Positions 14,504 to 22,592 of a stretch of 39,392 nucleotides of DNA are shown here, one piece after another. A program made the translations under genes and the position numbers. How positions within the stretch are numbered: position 1 is the stretch's first letter; each line of letters opens with the position of its first letter. The notes under the pieces were generated by a model, which saw nothing but the letters and a program-made list of their open reading frames with translations, was not told the origin of the DNA and ran no database searches. The DNA lies in NCBI GenBank assembly GCA_029266615.1, contig JAQSWN010000066.1, positions 1-39,392 on the forward strand, given 5' to 3'. Source of the stretch: Polyangiaceae bacterium (GTDB taxonomy: Bacteria; Myxococcota_A; Polyangia; Polyangiales; Polyangiaceae).

Positions 14504-16123
14504 GTGATTCGCTTCGATTCGGTCAGCAAGAACCACGGTCGCCAGATTCTGTTCATGGATGCGTCCGCGAGCGTGAACCGCGGCGAGAAGGTCGGGCTGG
14601 TCGGCCCCAACGGCTCTGGTAAGACGACGCTCTTCCGTCTGCTGGTAGGTGAAGAGCAGCCGGATGGTGGCCAAGTGGTCGTCGATCGTGGAATCCGCGT
14701 CGGCTACTTCAGCCAGGACGTCGGTGACATGAACGGACGCACGGTGTTGGCCGAAACGATGGCCGGCGCTGGCGAGGTGTCGGACGTAGCGCGAGAACTA
14801 CATGAGCTCGAGCACAAGATGGCCGACCCAGCGTTCGCGGACGAGCTGGACAAGACGGTCGAGCGCTTCGGCGAGGTGCAGGCTCGCTTCGACGAGCTGG
14901 GCGGCTACGGGCTCGAGGCGCGCGCTCGTGAGGTGCTGGCCGGCCTCGGATTCCGCCAAGAAGTGATGGAAGACGACGTGGGCAAGCTCTCCGGGGGGTG
15001 GAAGATGCGCGTGGCGCTCGCCCGCATCCTGCTCATGGCTCCCGACTTACTCTTGCTGGACGAGCCGACCAACCACTTGGACTTGGAGTCCATCATTTGG
15101 CTCGAGAAATTCCTGCGCGACTTCGAGGGCGCGCTCGTGATGACGTCGCACGATCGCGAGTTCATGAACCGCCTCGTGACGAAGATTCTGGAGATCGATG
15201 GCGGCGAGCTGACGAGCTTCGCCGGCAATTTCGAGTTCTACGCGGAGCAGCGCCAGCTCCTCGCGGCGCAGCAGCAAGCGCAGTTCGAGCGCCAACAAGC
15301 GATGCTCGCCAAAGAGGAAGCGTTCATCGCCAAGTTCAAGGCGCGCGCCAGCCACGCCGCGCAGGTGCAGTCGCGGGTAAAGAAGCTCGAAAAGATCGAG
15401 AAAGTGGAGCCGCCCCGTCGCCGCCGCGTGGTGGAGTTCGACTTTCCGACTCCACCACGCTCCGGTGACGACGTCGCCAAGCTGAACGGCGTGAACAAGG
15501 CGTACGGCCAGCACGTCATCTATGACCGGTTCGACTTCTTGGTCCGCCGCCGGGAGCGCTGGTGCGTGATGGGCGTGAACGGCGCCGGCAAGTCCACGTT
15601 ACTGCGCCTGATCGCTGGCGAGTCGCGTGCCGATACGGGGCACGTGTCGCTCGGTGGCAGCGTGAAGATGGGTTACTTCGCTCAACACGCCATGGAGATC
15701 CTGAACCCAGACCAAACCGTTCTCGAGACGCTGGAGGCCGCCTACCCCAAAGCCTCTCTCGGCTCGCTGAAGGCGCTCCTCGGCGCCTTCGGCTTCTCCG
15801 GTGACGACGTGGACAAGCGAACGCGCATCCTCTCCGGCGGAGAAAAGGCGCGGGTCGTGCTGGCGCGGATGCTGTTCGATCCACCGAACTTCTTGGTTCT
15901 AGACGAGCCGACCAACCATTTGGACTTGGACACGAAGGAGATGCTCGTGAAAGCCCTCGCGGACTTCGAGGGGACGCTGCTGTTCGTGTCGCACGATCGT
16001 CGGTTCTTGAGCGCGCTTTCGAACCGAGTGCTCGAGCTGGGCCCCGCCGGTCCCAAGCTCTACGGCGGCGGCTACACCGAGTACGTCTCCGCCACCGGGC
16101 AAGAGGCGCCCGGGCTACACTGA
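14504..16123 (+). CDS. ABC-F family ATPase (ribosome-associated, YkpA/Uup-like)
   Basis: The 539-aa product has two ABC domains and no membrane segment. Domain 1: Walker A GPNGSGKTT (34-42), signature LSGGWKMRVALAR and Walker B LLLLDEPTNHLD. The linker (Gln/Ala-rich, about 245-300) is the arm that reaches the ribosomal P-site tRNA. Domain 2: GVNGAGKST, LSGGEKARVVLAR and LVLDEPTNHLD. ABC-F proteins act on stalled ribosomes or protect against ribosome antibiotics; which applies is not shown. The frame is open from a TTG at 14456, but the GTG at 14504 gives the standard MIRFDSVSK start. It is four bases upstream of ypeA and probably co-transcribed. Confidence 0.93.
   Translation: MIRFDSVSKNHGRQILFMDASASVNRGEKVGLVGPNGSGKTTLFRLLVGEEQPDGGQVVVDRGIRVGYFSQDVGDMNGRTVLAETMAGAGEVSDVARELHELEHKMADPAFADELDKTVERFGEVQARFDELGGYGLEARAREVLAGLGFRQEVMEDDVGKLSGGWKMRVALARILLMAPDLLLLDEPTNHLDLESIIWLEKFLRDFEGALVMTSHDREFMNRLVTKILEIDGGELTSFAGNFEFYAEQRQLLAAQQQAQFERQQAMLAKEEAFIAKFKARASHAAQVQSRVKKLEKIEKVEPPRRRRVVEFDFPTPPRSGDDVAKLNGVNKAYGQHVIYDRFDFLVRRRERWCVMGVNGAGKSTLLRLIAGESRADTGHVSLGGSVKMGYFAQHAMEILNPDQTVLETLEAAYPKASLGSLKALLGAFGFSGDDVDKRTRILSGGEKARVVLARMLFDPPNFLVLDEPTNHLDLDTKEMLVKALADFEGTLLFVSHDRRFLSALSNRVLELGPAGPKLYGGGYTEYVSATGQEAPGLH
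16114..16121 (+). promoter_or_regulatory. Candidate -10 box GCTACACT within the ABC-F 3' end
   Basis: The box ends six bases before the ypeA ATG and overlaps the end of the ABC-F gene. It may give ypeA its own leaderless transcript in addition to read-through. Confidence 0.38.
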
Positions 16124-16127
16124 CGCC

Positions 16128-16553
16128 ATGCCGTCGGTGCTGGTGCGGGCCTTCAAGGAAGAGGACGAAGCTCGAGTCATCGAGCTTTGGATGTTCGCGG
16201 GGCTGATTCGCCCTTGGAACGACCCGAAGAAGGACATCGCACGCAAGCTCAAGGTGCAGCGGGAGCTGTTCCTCGTCGCGGAGCTTGACGGCGTGCTCGT
16301 CGGCACGGTGATGGCGGGCTACGATGGGCACCGCGGCTGGGTGAACTACCTGGCGGTAGACATCGGCCAGCGCCGCCGCGGTATCGGTACTGCGCTCATG
16401 CGCGACGCCGAGCGGCGCTTGAAGGTGTTCGGGTGCCCCAAGATCAATCTCCAGATCCGGCGCGAGAACACGGCCGTACAAGCCTTCTACGCCGCGCTCG
16501 GCTTCAAGGAGGACGAGGCCGTGAGCATGGGTAAGCGCCTGGAAGAGGACTAG
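16128..16553 (+). CDS. ypeA: GNAT-family acetyltransferase YpeA
   Basis: The 141-aa product matches the YpeA group of GNAT acetyltransferases along its whole length: LWMFAGLIRPWNDPKKDI (about 20-37), FLVAELDGVLVGTVMAGYDGHRGW, the acetyl-CoA loop RRRGIGTALM (83-92), GCPKINLQIRRENTAVQAFY and the C-terminal GKRLEED. GNAT enzymes transfer an acetyl group from acetyl-CoA to an amine; the YpeA substrate is not known. It directly follows the ABC-F gene, but may also start from its own short-leader promoter. Confidence 0.92.
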   Translation: MPSVLVRAFKEEDEARVIELWMFAGLIRPWNDPKKDIARKLKVQRELFLVAELDGVLVGTVMAGYDGHRGWVNYLAVDIGQRRRGIGTALMRDAERRLKVFGCPKINLQIRRENTAVQAFYAALGFKEDEAVSMGKRLEED

Positions 16554-16614
16554 CCGGTTTTTTGCGCGCAAATCCGCCCCGGCCGGCGGGCAGCGCGATC
16601 TGCTCGTCCTCAGG

Positions 16615-16643
16615 TTTACAGCTTCGGTTTCGCCTGCTATGAA
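16615..16643 (+). promoter_or_regulatory. Sigma-70-type promoter of the SRP RNA gene
   Basis: TTTACA (16615-16620) and TATGAA (16638-16643) are separated by exactly 17 bases, the best -35/-10 pair noticed in the window. It points at the SRP RNA, whose start would be near 16650. Confidence 0.65.
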
Positions 16644-16661
16644 CCGCGCGTCGTCTCGCAC

Positions 16662-16757
16662 GACTCGTGGGTCCGCCGACAGCGCAGCTTGAACCCCGCC
16701 AGGCCCGGAAGGGAGCAACGGTAAAGAAAAGCGGGTGTGGCGGGCCCTCCATTTTGT
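16662..16757 (+). ncRNA. ffs: Signal recognition particle RNA, bacterial small type (4.5S)
   Basis: The conserved apical domain of SRP RNA is plain: CCAGGCCCGGAAGGGAGCAA around 16700-16718 with the GGAA tetraloop at 16707-16710 and the flanking asymmetric A/G/C-rich internal loop that binds the Ffh M domain. The closing stem pairs GGGTCCGCC (16669-16677) with GGCGGGCCC (16739-16747), one G-U pair only, and is followed by TCCATTTT, a probable terminator tail. SRP RNA scaffolds Ffh for co-translational targeting of membrane proteins. The size and Alu-free form fit the small bacterial type. The exact ends are uncertain by about 10 bases, and the transcript may start near 16650. Confidence 0.93.
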
Positions 16758-16783
16758 CCTGCTGGCGGCGTCGGGCGACGGCG

Positions 16784-16791
16784 TCTAGTCT
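16784..16791 (+). promoter_or_regulatory. Candidate -10 box TCTAGTCT
   Basis: The TAGTCT core ends six bases before the carboxyltransferase ATG at 16798, with no ribosome site between. Confidence 0.35.
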
Positions 16792-16797
16792 CGGCCC

Positions 16798-18351
16798 ATG
16801 TCGGATCGTCACCGCGAGCTCGCCGCGGAGCTCGAGGCACGCAACCAACGCGCCTTTGCAGGAGGCGGCGCCGTCCGCGTCGAGAAGCAACACCGCGCCG
16901 GCAAGCTGACCGCGCGCGAGCGCATCGACGTCCTGTTGGATCCGGGCAGCTTCATCGAGACGGATCGCTTCGCCACGCATCAATCGCAAGCGTTGTCGGC
17001 GGAGCAGGCCGCGCTAGGCGACGGCGTCATCACCGGGCACGGCCGCGTGGACGGCCGCGCCGTGTGCGTGTTCGCTCAGGACTTCACCGTGTTCGGCGGC
17101 GCGCTCGGCGCGGCCCACGCGAGCAAGATCGTCAAGCTCATGGATCTCGCGCTGAAGATCGGCGCGCCGTTGCTCGGGCTGAACGACTCCGGCGGAGCCC
17201 GCATTCAAGAAGGTGTGGCGGCGCTCGGCGGCTACGCCGACATCTTCTTGCGGAACACCCTCGCGAGCGGGGTCGTGCCGCAAATCAGCTGCATCATGGG
17301 GCCATGCGCGGGCGGCGCGGTGTACTCGCCCGCCATCACGGACTTCGTGCTCATGGTGGAGGGGACGAGCTACATGTTCATCACCGGGCCCGACGTCGTG
17401 AAGGCGGTGACCCACGAGCAGGTCACCAAGGAAGCGCTCGGCGGCGCCGCCACGCACGCGGAGAAGAGCGGCGTCTGTCACCTCACGGCGCCGAGCGACG
17501 AGCAATGCCTGGCCCTGCTGCGCGAGCTGCTGTCCTTCCTCCCGTCCAACAACGGGCAGGACGCGCCGCGCGTGCCCAGCTCGGATCCGCCCTCGCGCGA
17601 GTCGCCCGCGCTGGACACCCTGATCCCCACCAAGAGTAACAAGCCGTACGACATGCGCGACGTGCTGCGCCTCGTGGTCGACGACGGCTACTTCTTCGAG
17701 CTGTCGCCGCGTTTCGCGGAGAACTTGCTCACCGGCTTCGCGCGGGTCGACGGCCGCACGGTGGGAATCGTCGCCAATCAGCCGTCGGTGCTGGCGGGCG
17801 TGCTGGACATCGACGCGAGCGTCAAGGGCGCGCGCTTCGTGCGCTTTTGCGACTGTTTCAACATCCCGCTCGTCACCTTCGTGGACGTCCCCGGCTTTCT
17901 GCCGGGCGTCGCCCAGGAGCTAGGCGGCATCATCCGCCACGGCGCCAAGCTGCTGTACGCGTACTGCGAGGCCACCGTGCCCAAGCTCACCGTCATCACG
18001 CGCAAGGCCTACGGCGGCGCCTACGACGTCATGAGCAGCAAGCACATCCGCGCCGACGTCAACCTCGCGTTCCCGACCGCCGAGGTCGCGGTGATGGGGG
18101 CGGAGGGCGCCGTCAACATCGTGCACCGCGCGCGTATCGAAGCCTCGGAGAATCCGGAGCAGACGCGCGCGGACTTCATCGCCGACTACCGCGCGCGCTT
18201 CATGAGCCCGTACGAAGCCGCCAGCCTCGGCTTCATCGACGAGGTGATCGTGCCGCGCACGCTGCGCCCGCGCTTAGCCGCCTACTTGTCGCTGCTCGAG
18301 AACAAGCGCGATCAGAACCCGCCGAAGAAGCACGGCAACATCCCGCTCTGA
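16798..18351 (+). CDS. pccB: Acyl-CoA carboxylase beta subunit (propionyl-CoA carboxylase type)
   Basis: The 517-aa product is a carboxyltransferase of the PccB/MmdA family, which moves CO2 from carboxybiotin to propionyl- or acetyl-CoA. Visible landmarks: [17 protein letters not shown] (36-52), the first crotonase half with [11 protein letters not shown] (oxyanion loop), [13 protein letters not shown] and [13 protein letters not shown]; the second half with [16 protein letters not shown] and [15 protein letters not shown]; and the C-terminal PKKHGNIPL, standard for PccB. No biotin carboxylase or biotin carrier gene is adjacent, so the alpha subunit must come from elsewhere. A methylmalonyl-CoA decarboxylase alpha role is less likely without its membrane partners. 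It ends 1 bp from the convergent SDR gene. Confidence 0.92.
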   Translation: MSDRHRELAAELEARNQRAFAGGGAVRVEKQHRAGKLTARERIDVLLDPGSFIETDRFATHQSQALSAEQAALGDGVITGHGRVDGRAVCVFAQDFTVFGGALGAAHASKIVKLMDLALKIGAPLLGLNDSGGARIQEGVAALGGYADIFLRNTLASGVVPQISCIMGPCAGGAVYSPAITDFVLMVEGTSYMFITGPDVVKAVTHEQVTKEALGGAATHAEKSGVCHLTAPSDEQCLALLRELLSFLPSNNGQDAPRVPSSDPPSRESPALDTLIPTKSNKPYDMRDVLRLVVDDGYFFELSPRFAENLLTGFARVDGRTVGIVANQPSVLAGVLDIDASVKGARFVRFCDCFNIPLVTFVDVPGFLPGVAQELGGIIRHGAKLLYAYCEATVPKLTVITRKAYGGAYDVMSSKHIRADVNLAFPTAEVAVMGAEGAVNIVHRARIEASENPEQTRADFIADYRARFMSPYEAASLGFIDEVIVPRTLRPRLAAYLSLLENKRDQNPPKKHGNIPL

Positions 18352-18352
18352 A

Positions 18353-19039
18353 TCAAACCCCGAACATCTCTACGACCGCGCCGTTGTGCGCGGGCGGCGC
18401 GTCCACCGCCAAGAACTCGACCGTCTTCGCGACGTCCCCCGCGCTCATGCGCGCGGGGTACGGCGAGCCCTTGAGCATATCCGTGTCGATGGAGCCGGGG
18501 AGGACCGCGCACGCCATGAGCCCCGAGTCTTTGAGCTCCTCGGCCAGACTTTTGCAAAAGCCGGTTAGGCCCCATTTGGAGGCGGAGTAAGCGGCCGCGC
18601 CCGGCGAGCCCAGCGTGCCACTGATGCTACCAATGAACACGAAGCGCCCGGAACCGGCGGCGCGCATGCTGGGCAAGAGCGCGCGCGTCAGCACGAATGG
18701 GGCGCGCAGGTTGACGTCCAGCTGCTCGTCCCAGGCGCTCACCGAAGTGTCTTCAATACGCGCGCGCACGACGAGGCCCGCGTTGTGAACGACCACGCTT
18801 GGCGCGCCCAGCTCCGCCACGACCTGCGCCGCCGCGCGCTCCAGCGCCGGCGCGTCCTGAAAGTCTGCGAAGACTTCGAAGGGGGTGTGGTTGCCGGCGG
18901 CCGCGACGAGCGCGGCGCCCTCCGCGTGCTGCGGCGACGGGCGACCGAGGAGCGCCATACGAAAGCCGCGCTCCGCCAGCGCCACCGCCACCGCGCGGCC
19001 CACGCCGCGCCCCGCGCCCGTAACGAGCGCGACCTTCAC
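18353..19039 (-). CDS. Short-chain dehydrogenase/reductase, coupled to folE
   Basis: The 228-aa product is a classical SDR: the NAD(P)-binding VTGAGRGVGRAVA (6-18), HNAGLV, the catalytic Ser in FIGSISGTLG, and YSASKWG with the Tyr/Lys pair. It starts at a GTG whose first bases overlap the folE stop (GTGA), so the two are translationally coupled. That context suggests a pterin reductase role, such as sepiapterin- or dihydropteridine-type reduction; this is inference, since SDRs are promiscuous and 3-oxoacyl reduction is equally possible on sequence alone. The frame reads open further upstream through folE, but in the wrong phase for a real gene. Confidence 0.88.
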   Translation of the reverse strand: MKVALVTGAGRGVGRAVAVALAERGFRMALLGRPSPQHAEGAALVAAAGNHTPFEVFADFQDAPALERAAAQVVAELGAPSVVVHNAGLVVRARIEDTSVSAWDEQLDVNLRAPFVLTRALLPSMRAAGSGRFVFIGSISGTLGSPGAAAYSASKWGLTGFCKSLAEELKDSGLMACAVLPGSIDTDMLKGSPYPARMSAGDVAKTVEFLAVDAPPAHNGAVVEMFGV

Positions 19040-19614
19040 GGCGTTGCCCCGCCGCGGCGACCGAGCGCCAAGGCTAGCTCCGCTACGTCCACCTGGCCGC
19101 GACGCGCGGTGGTGACGAGCTCGGTCCCCGTCTCCCGTGAGCCGCGCGCCACCAAGCAGCCGTGCGTGAGCCGCACCTCGCAGTAAGCGGCCCGCGCTCC
19201 GCCGTGCTCGCAGAGCGCCTGCACGACGCTCTCGCCTATCGCCTCTTGCAGGCTGAGACGCCGCGCGTACGCGTTGACGAGCGCGGCCAGCGTGCCCAGC
19301 CCGAACAACCGTAGGCCCGGCCGATACGCGACCGTCGCCACGCCGTTCGACAGCAGTAAGTGGTGCGGACAAATCGTGCTCACGTGAATGCCCGAGAGCG
19401 CAACGAAGCCGCTGGTCTGCGATTCCGCGACCGCTTGCCCTTCACCGAGCAGCGCCGGCACGTCCACCGCGTAGCCGTTCAGTAAGTCTGCTTCGTACGC
19501 CTCCACGACACGCGCAGGCGTACCCACGAGGTCCGGATCTTGCTCGGGGTCGTGCCCGAACGAGAGGAGGAATTCTCGCACCGCGCGCTCGGCGCGGGGT
19601 CGGTCTACCGCCAC
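19036..19614 (-). CDS. folE: GTP cyclohydrolase I, variant with CPHH zinc site
   Basis: FolE converts GTP to dihydroneopterin triphosphate, first step to folate and biopterin. The 192-aa product has DLVGTPARVVEAYEADLL (28-45), the zinc/active-site motif STICPHHLL (Cys82, His84, His85), the guanine-binding Gln123-Glu124 pair in SLQEAIGE, and HGCLVARG (His151, Cys153). The usual motif is CEHH; here Glu is replaced by Pro, and the GLSK segment is GLGT, so this is a diverged member. All zinc ligands remain. The start is GTG behind a GAGGA site, ten bases after the DUF2203 stop; it overlaps the SDR gene downstream. Confidence 0.9.
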   Translation of the reverse strand: MAVDRPRAERAVREFLLSFGHDPEQDPDLVGTPARVVEAYEADLLNGYAVDVPALLGEGQAVAESQTSGFVALSGIHVSTICPHHLLLSNGVATVAYRPGLRLFGLGTLAALVNAYARRLSLQEAIGESVVQALCEHGGARAAYCEVRLTHGCLVARGSRETGTELVTTARRGQVDVAELALALGRRGGATP

Positions 19615-19624
19615 GGCTGTGTCC

Positions 19625-20074
19625 TCAATTGACGAGCTTGCGCCGAACGTCGGCGCTGAGCGGGCGGCGCCCGGAATAGCCGGCCTTCAGGTCGTGATAG
19701 TAGCCGAGCGTGTCTTCACCGTATCGCCAACAGAGCCACACCAGCCTGCCATCTACACGCCCGTAAAAGTCCACCAAACCGGTCTGTGGGTCCTTGATGA
19801 CCCCGCCCCATGTTTGCACACGTTGCCAGCCGGTTTCGTATCGAGAAATACGACTACGCAGGTCGTTCTTCAACCTAACGACTTCTGCTGAGTCCGCGCT
19901 CGTGCGCTCGAGAGAACGAGGAGGCTCGCCGGTGAGGCGCATGAGCTCCGCCAGGCCGTGCTCGATCTCGCTCTGCTCTCGCAGCTGCTGGCGAACCAAG
20001 GACGAAAGCGCAGGAATGAGCGCGTTTACCTCGGAAATAGTGAAAACGCGCAGCGACTCCGTCTGTTCTTCCAT
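19625..20074 (-). CDS. DUF2203 family protein
   Basis: The 149-aa product matches DUF2203: RVFTISEVNALIPALSSLV at the N-terminus, a central helical stretch, and the conserved C-terminal block with GGVIKDPQTGLVDF, VWLCWRYGEDTLGYYHD and AGYSGRRPL. The family is uncharacterised; its helical N-terminus and aromatic C-terminus suggest a small scaffold or binding protein. The ATG at 20072-20074 is chosen because GAGG lies seven bases before it; the frame opens slightly earlier. It leads the DUF2203-folE-SDR operon. Confidence 0.85.
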   Translation of the reverse strand: MEEQTESLRVFTISEVNALIPALSSLVRQQLREQSEIEHGLAELMRLTGEPPRSLERTSADSAEVVRLKNDLRSRISRYETGWQRVQTWGGVIKDPQTGLVDFYGRVDGRLVWLCWRYGEDTLGYYHDLKAGYSGRRPLSADVRRKLVN

Positions 20075-20098
20075 CACTCGACCTCGGAGCAAGATCCC

Positions 20099-20221
20099 AT
20101 GAACCCTATCGCCGCCGCTACTTCACTGAGCGTCAAGCGTCTGGAGCTTACGAGCCGATCTTTGGTCGGTCAAGGCGAGCAGAGCCTCACAATTGAATTA
20201 AACAATCACCGGAAGAAGTAG
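20099..20221 (+). CDS. Possible 40-aa basic peptide (doubtful)
   Basis: An ATG nine bases after GGAG opens a 40-codon frame: MNPIAAATSLSVKRLELTSR at the start, ending in NNHRKK. It is divergent from DUF2203, and the local sequence is richer in A+T than the neighbours. No family is known. Its good ribosome site is the only positive evidence; it could equally be leader sequence. Confidence 0.25.
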   Translation: MNPIAAATSLSVKRLELTSRSLVGQGEQSLTIELNNHRKK

Positions 20222-20368
20222 GGGTCCGACAATTCGATTGCTCGGCGCCGGGAGCGACTTGCAAAACGTCGGGCACGTGTCAGCGCGCAACCACGGCTTT
20301 CGTGATGCTCATAAATGCGCTGGAAATTCGCGGTTCGCCCGCGCACGGCAAGTTTTCGGCGAGGCGCT

Positions 20369-21232
20369 TCAGTGCGAAGGCCAGAAGATGATTGCCAGTT
20401 TGGTCAAGAAGAAGTCGGCAATCAAGATAGTGATCGATACCACCACGACCGTGCGCGTCGTGCTGTTGCCGACGCCGGCAGTGCCGCCGCGCGTGGTCAT
20501 TCCGAAATGACAGCCGACGAGCGCGATGATCGCGCCGAACACGGGCGTCTTCATCATGCCGCTCGCGAAGTCCGCCATCGTGACGACGCTGAGCGCGCTG
20601 TTGAAGAAGAACATCGCCGGGATGTTGAACTCGATGTCCGTGATGAGCATCGCCCCGCCGAAGCCGAGCACGAGCGCGAACGCGGCGAGCACGGGCATGA
20701 CCATCGTGGAGGCGATCAAGCGCGGCCAGACCAGCTTCTTCAGCGGATCTGCGCCGAGGGCGCGGATGGCGTCGATTTGCTCCGTGACGGACATGGAGCC
20801 GACCTCCGCGGCCATGCCCGAGCCGATGCGGCCGCCGACGATGACGGCGGTGAGAGACGGCGCAAGCTCCCGCATGAAGCTCAGCGCGACGACGCGCCCC
20901 GTGTATTCCATGCCGCCGAATTTGCGCAGGCCGAACGCGAACTGCACCGCCATCACCATGCCGATGAAGACGCTCGTCACCGTGACGATGCCCATAGAGG
21001 CGACGCCGAGCGCCTCCACCTGCTGCAAAATGGCCTTGCCCTCGAACGGCCGACGGAAGCCGGCACGGATCGCGCCGAGCAGCATGCTCGTTACCGCGCC
21101 CATCCCTTCCACCAGAGCCATGAGCTTGCCTGCCTGCCGCTCCCAGAACGTAGGCGGCGGAGGCGGCATCAAGCTACGCCGCTCCCCCTGACTGGGCGGC
21201 GGCAGCGAATCGCTCTGGGCGCGCGTCGTCAT
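20369..21232 (-). CDS. mlaE: MlaE/YrbE-type lipid transport permease
   Basis: The 287-aa product is the membrane subunit of an Mla/MCE-type ABC transporter. After about 35 Pro-rich cytoplasmic residues comes the family core: GVASMGIVTVTSVFIGMVMA, then the conserved cytoplasmic EQIDAIRALGADPLKKLVWPR, further membrane helices and the terminal GTAGVGNSTTRTVVVVSI. Mla transporters move phospholipids between the two membranes. No ATPase (MlaF) or MCE-domain protein (MlaD) lies in the window. It starts 3 bp after the stop of an upstream lipoprotein, so the two are co-transcribed. Confidence 0.92.
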   Translation of the reverse strand: MTTRAQSDSLPPPSQGERRSLMPPPPPTFWERQAGKLMALVEGMGAVTSMLLGAIRAGFRRPFEGKAILQQVEALGVASMGIVTVTSVFIGMVMAVQFAFGLRKFGGMEYTGRVVALSFMRELAPSLTAVIVGGRIGSGMAAEVGSMSVTEQIDAIRALGADPLKKLVWPRLIASTMVMPVLAAFALVLGFGGAMLITDIEFNIPAMFFFNSALSVVTMADFASGMMKTPVFGAIIALVGCHFGMTTRGGTAGVGNSTTRTVVVVSITILIADFFLTKLAIIFWPSH

Positions 21233-21235
21233 CGT

Positions 21236-21727
21236 TCAGCTCTCCGTCGCGAAGCCTTTGACGAAAGCCTCGAACGGCGCGGCGTCCCCGCCGCTCGTGT
21301 CGGCGATGCGCCAGAAGTCGTAAACACAGCCGTCCTTTTTGAGCACGTAGACCAAGAAGTGCTTCGGCACGCCGTCCAGCTTGCCCACGAGCTCGGTGCG
21401 GAGCGCGGCGCGGCCGTCCAAGCTCACCTCTTCTTGAGACCGCTGCTCACGGTCCGTGAACTGCAAGAACAGGTGCTGCGTGAGGGATGGCAGCGGCACG
21501 TCGTCCCCGTCCATGCCGCAGCGACCGTTGACGGCTACCGTCGCCGGGGCTCGGTCGTCGTGAAACGCCAGCAAAGTGCCGTCCGCGTCGATGGAGCGCC
21601 ATGCTGGCGGCACGGGGCCGGTGCGGAACCGCAGCACGCCGTCGTCATACACGGTCCCGTTGTAACGGGGGCCCCCGCAGGCCGCCGCCCAAATCGCCAT
21701 CGCAAGCCCAAAACCAGCCGCGCGCAT
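21236..21727 (-). CDS. Lipoprotein co-transcribed with mlaE
   Basis: The 163-aa product has a lipoprotein signal ending in WAAAC (about residue 17), then a soluble domain beginning YDDGVLRFRTGPVPPAWRSI and ending in FEAFVKGF. The pattern of an aromatic strand, the GPVPPAW turn and a terminal amphipathic helix resembles small periplasmic beta proteins of the PsbP/DUF1795 type, but this is only a fold impression. The frame also opens at a GTG at 21748; the ATG at 21725-21727 gives the better signal. It sits directly before mlaE and may help lipid transfer (inference). Confidence 0.72.
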   Translation of the reverse strand: MRAAGFGLAMAIWAAACGGPRYNGTVYDDGVLRFRTGPVPPAWRSIDADGTLLAFHDDRAPATVAVNGRCGMDGDDVPLPSLTQHLFLQFTDREQRSQEEVSLDGRAALRTELVGKLDGVPKHFLVYVLKKDGCVYDFWRIADTSGGDAAPFEAFVKGFATES

Positions 21728-21738
21728 AAGGTGGGCGG

Positions 21739-21746
21739 AAGCTAGC
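21739..21746 (-). promoter_or_regulatory. Candidate -10 box GCTAGCTT
   Basis: On the minus strand it ends 11 bases before the lipoprotein ATG at 21727. The same octamer precedes the lipoprotein at 28942. Confidence 0.35.
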
Positions 21747-21772
21747 ACGAAAGGTATAAGAGGCGTGGCCGG

Positions 21773-22546
21773 ATGATCCCGATCAGAGACGAGAACCCGA
21801 CGCGAACGGTGCCGTTCGTGAACTACCTCTTGATCGCGGCCAACATCGCGGCGTTCGTCTGGGAATGGCTGCTCATTCAGCGCGAAGGGTCGAGCGCCAT
21901 CATCGCCGGGTACGGGCTCGTGGCGACGCGCCTCGTGGCAGATCCGCTAGGTGAAGCCTTCACGATCTTCACGAGCATGTTCATGCACGGGGGGCTGGAG
22001 CACCTCGGCGGCAACATGCTCTTCCTCTACATCTTCGGGGACAACGTAGAGGACTCGATCGGCCACGCCCGTTACGTACTCTTCTACGCGTTGTGTGGCG
22101 TCGTCGCCGCAGCCGCGCAAATGCTCACGGGTGGGTTGAACAGCCCTATCGCCATGGTCGGCGCGTCGGGAGCTATTTCCGGCGTGCTCGGCGCGTACAT
22201 GGTGCTGTATCCACGCGCGCCGATTTTGATGCTGAACACGATCCCGCTTCTTTGGCTGTTTTGGGGGTTGTTCTTCTCCGCGCCGGCGTGGCTCGTCATT
22301 GGCTACTGGTTCTTGGTCAGCAACTTGATGCCGGCGGTAGCCTCGCTCGGGATCGAGAACGTCGGCGGGGTCGCGCTCTTCGCGCACATCGGCGGCTTCC
22401 TGGGCGGCCTCCTGCTCATTCGTCCGCTCGTGAAGAAGCGCCCGCAGCGCGAGACGTTCGAGTGGGCCGGTTGGCGCCCACCGGCTCGCCGCTCGCGGCC
22501 GGTGTCACGCAGCCGTTACGAGAATTGGCGCGATCGCTCGAGCTGA
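21773..22546 (+). CDS. Rhomboid-family intramembrane serine protease
   Basis: The 257-aa product has six or more membrane helices with rhomboid signatures: MFMHGGLEHLGGNMLFLYIFG (His77...Asn81 in HxxxN), the nucleophile Ser132 in GASGAISG and the catalytic His205 in FAHIGGFLGG. A basic cytoplasmic tail of about 35 residues follows. Rhomboids cut single-pass membrane proteins within the bilayer; the substrate is unknown. The insert between the Ser and His helices (LLWLFWGLFFSAPAWLVIGY) is typical of the larger prokaryotic branch. A TATAAG box lies 12 bases before the ATG. Confidence 0.92.
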   Translation: MIPIRDENPTRTVPFVNYLLIAANIAAFVWEWLLIQREGSSAIIAGYGLVATRLVADPLGEAFTIFTSMFMHGGLEHLGGNMLFLYIFGDNVEDSIGHARYVLFYALCGVVAAAAQMLTGGLNSPIAMVGASGAISGVLGAYMVLYPRAPILMLNTIPLLWLFWGLFFSAPAWLVIGYWFLVSNLMPAVASLGIENVGGVALFAHIGGFLGGLLLIRPLVKKRPQRETFEWAGWRPPARRSRPVSRSRYENWRDRSS

Positions 22547-22592
22547 CTCGGCTTGACCCGGGGCCGTGGAGATGGCCCCCTTGCGGCCTTCC

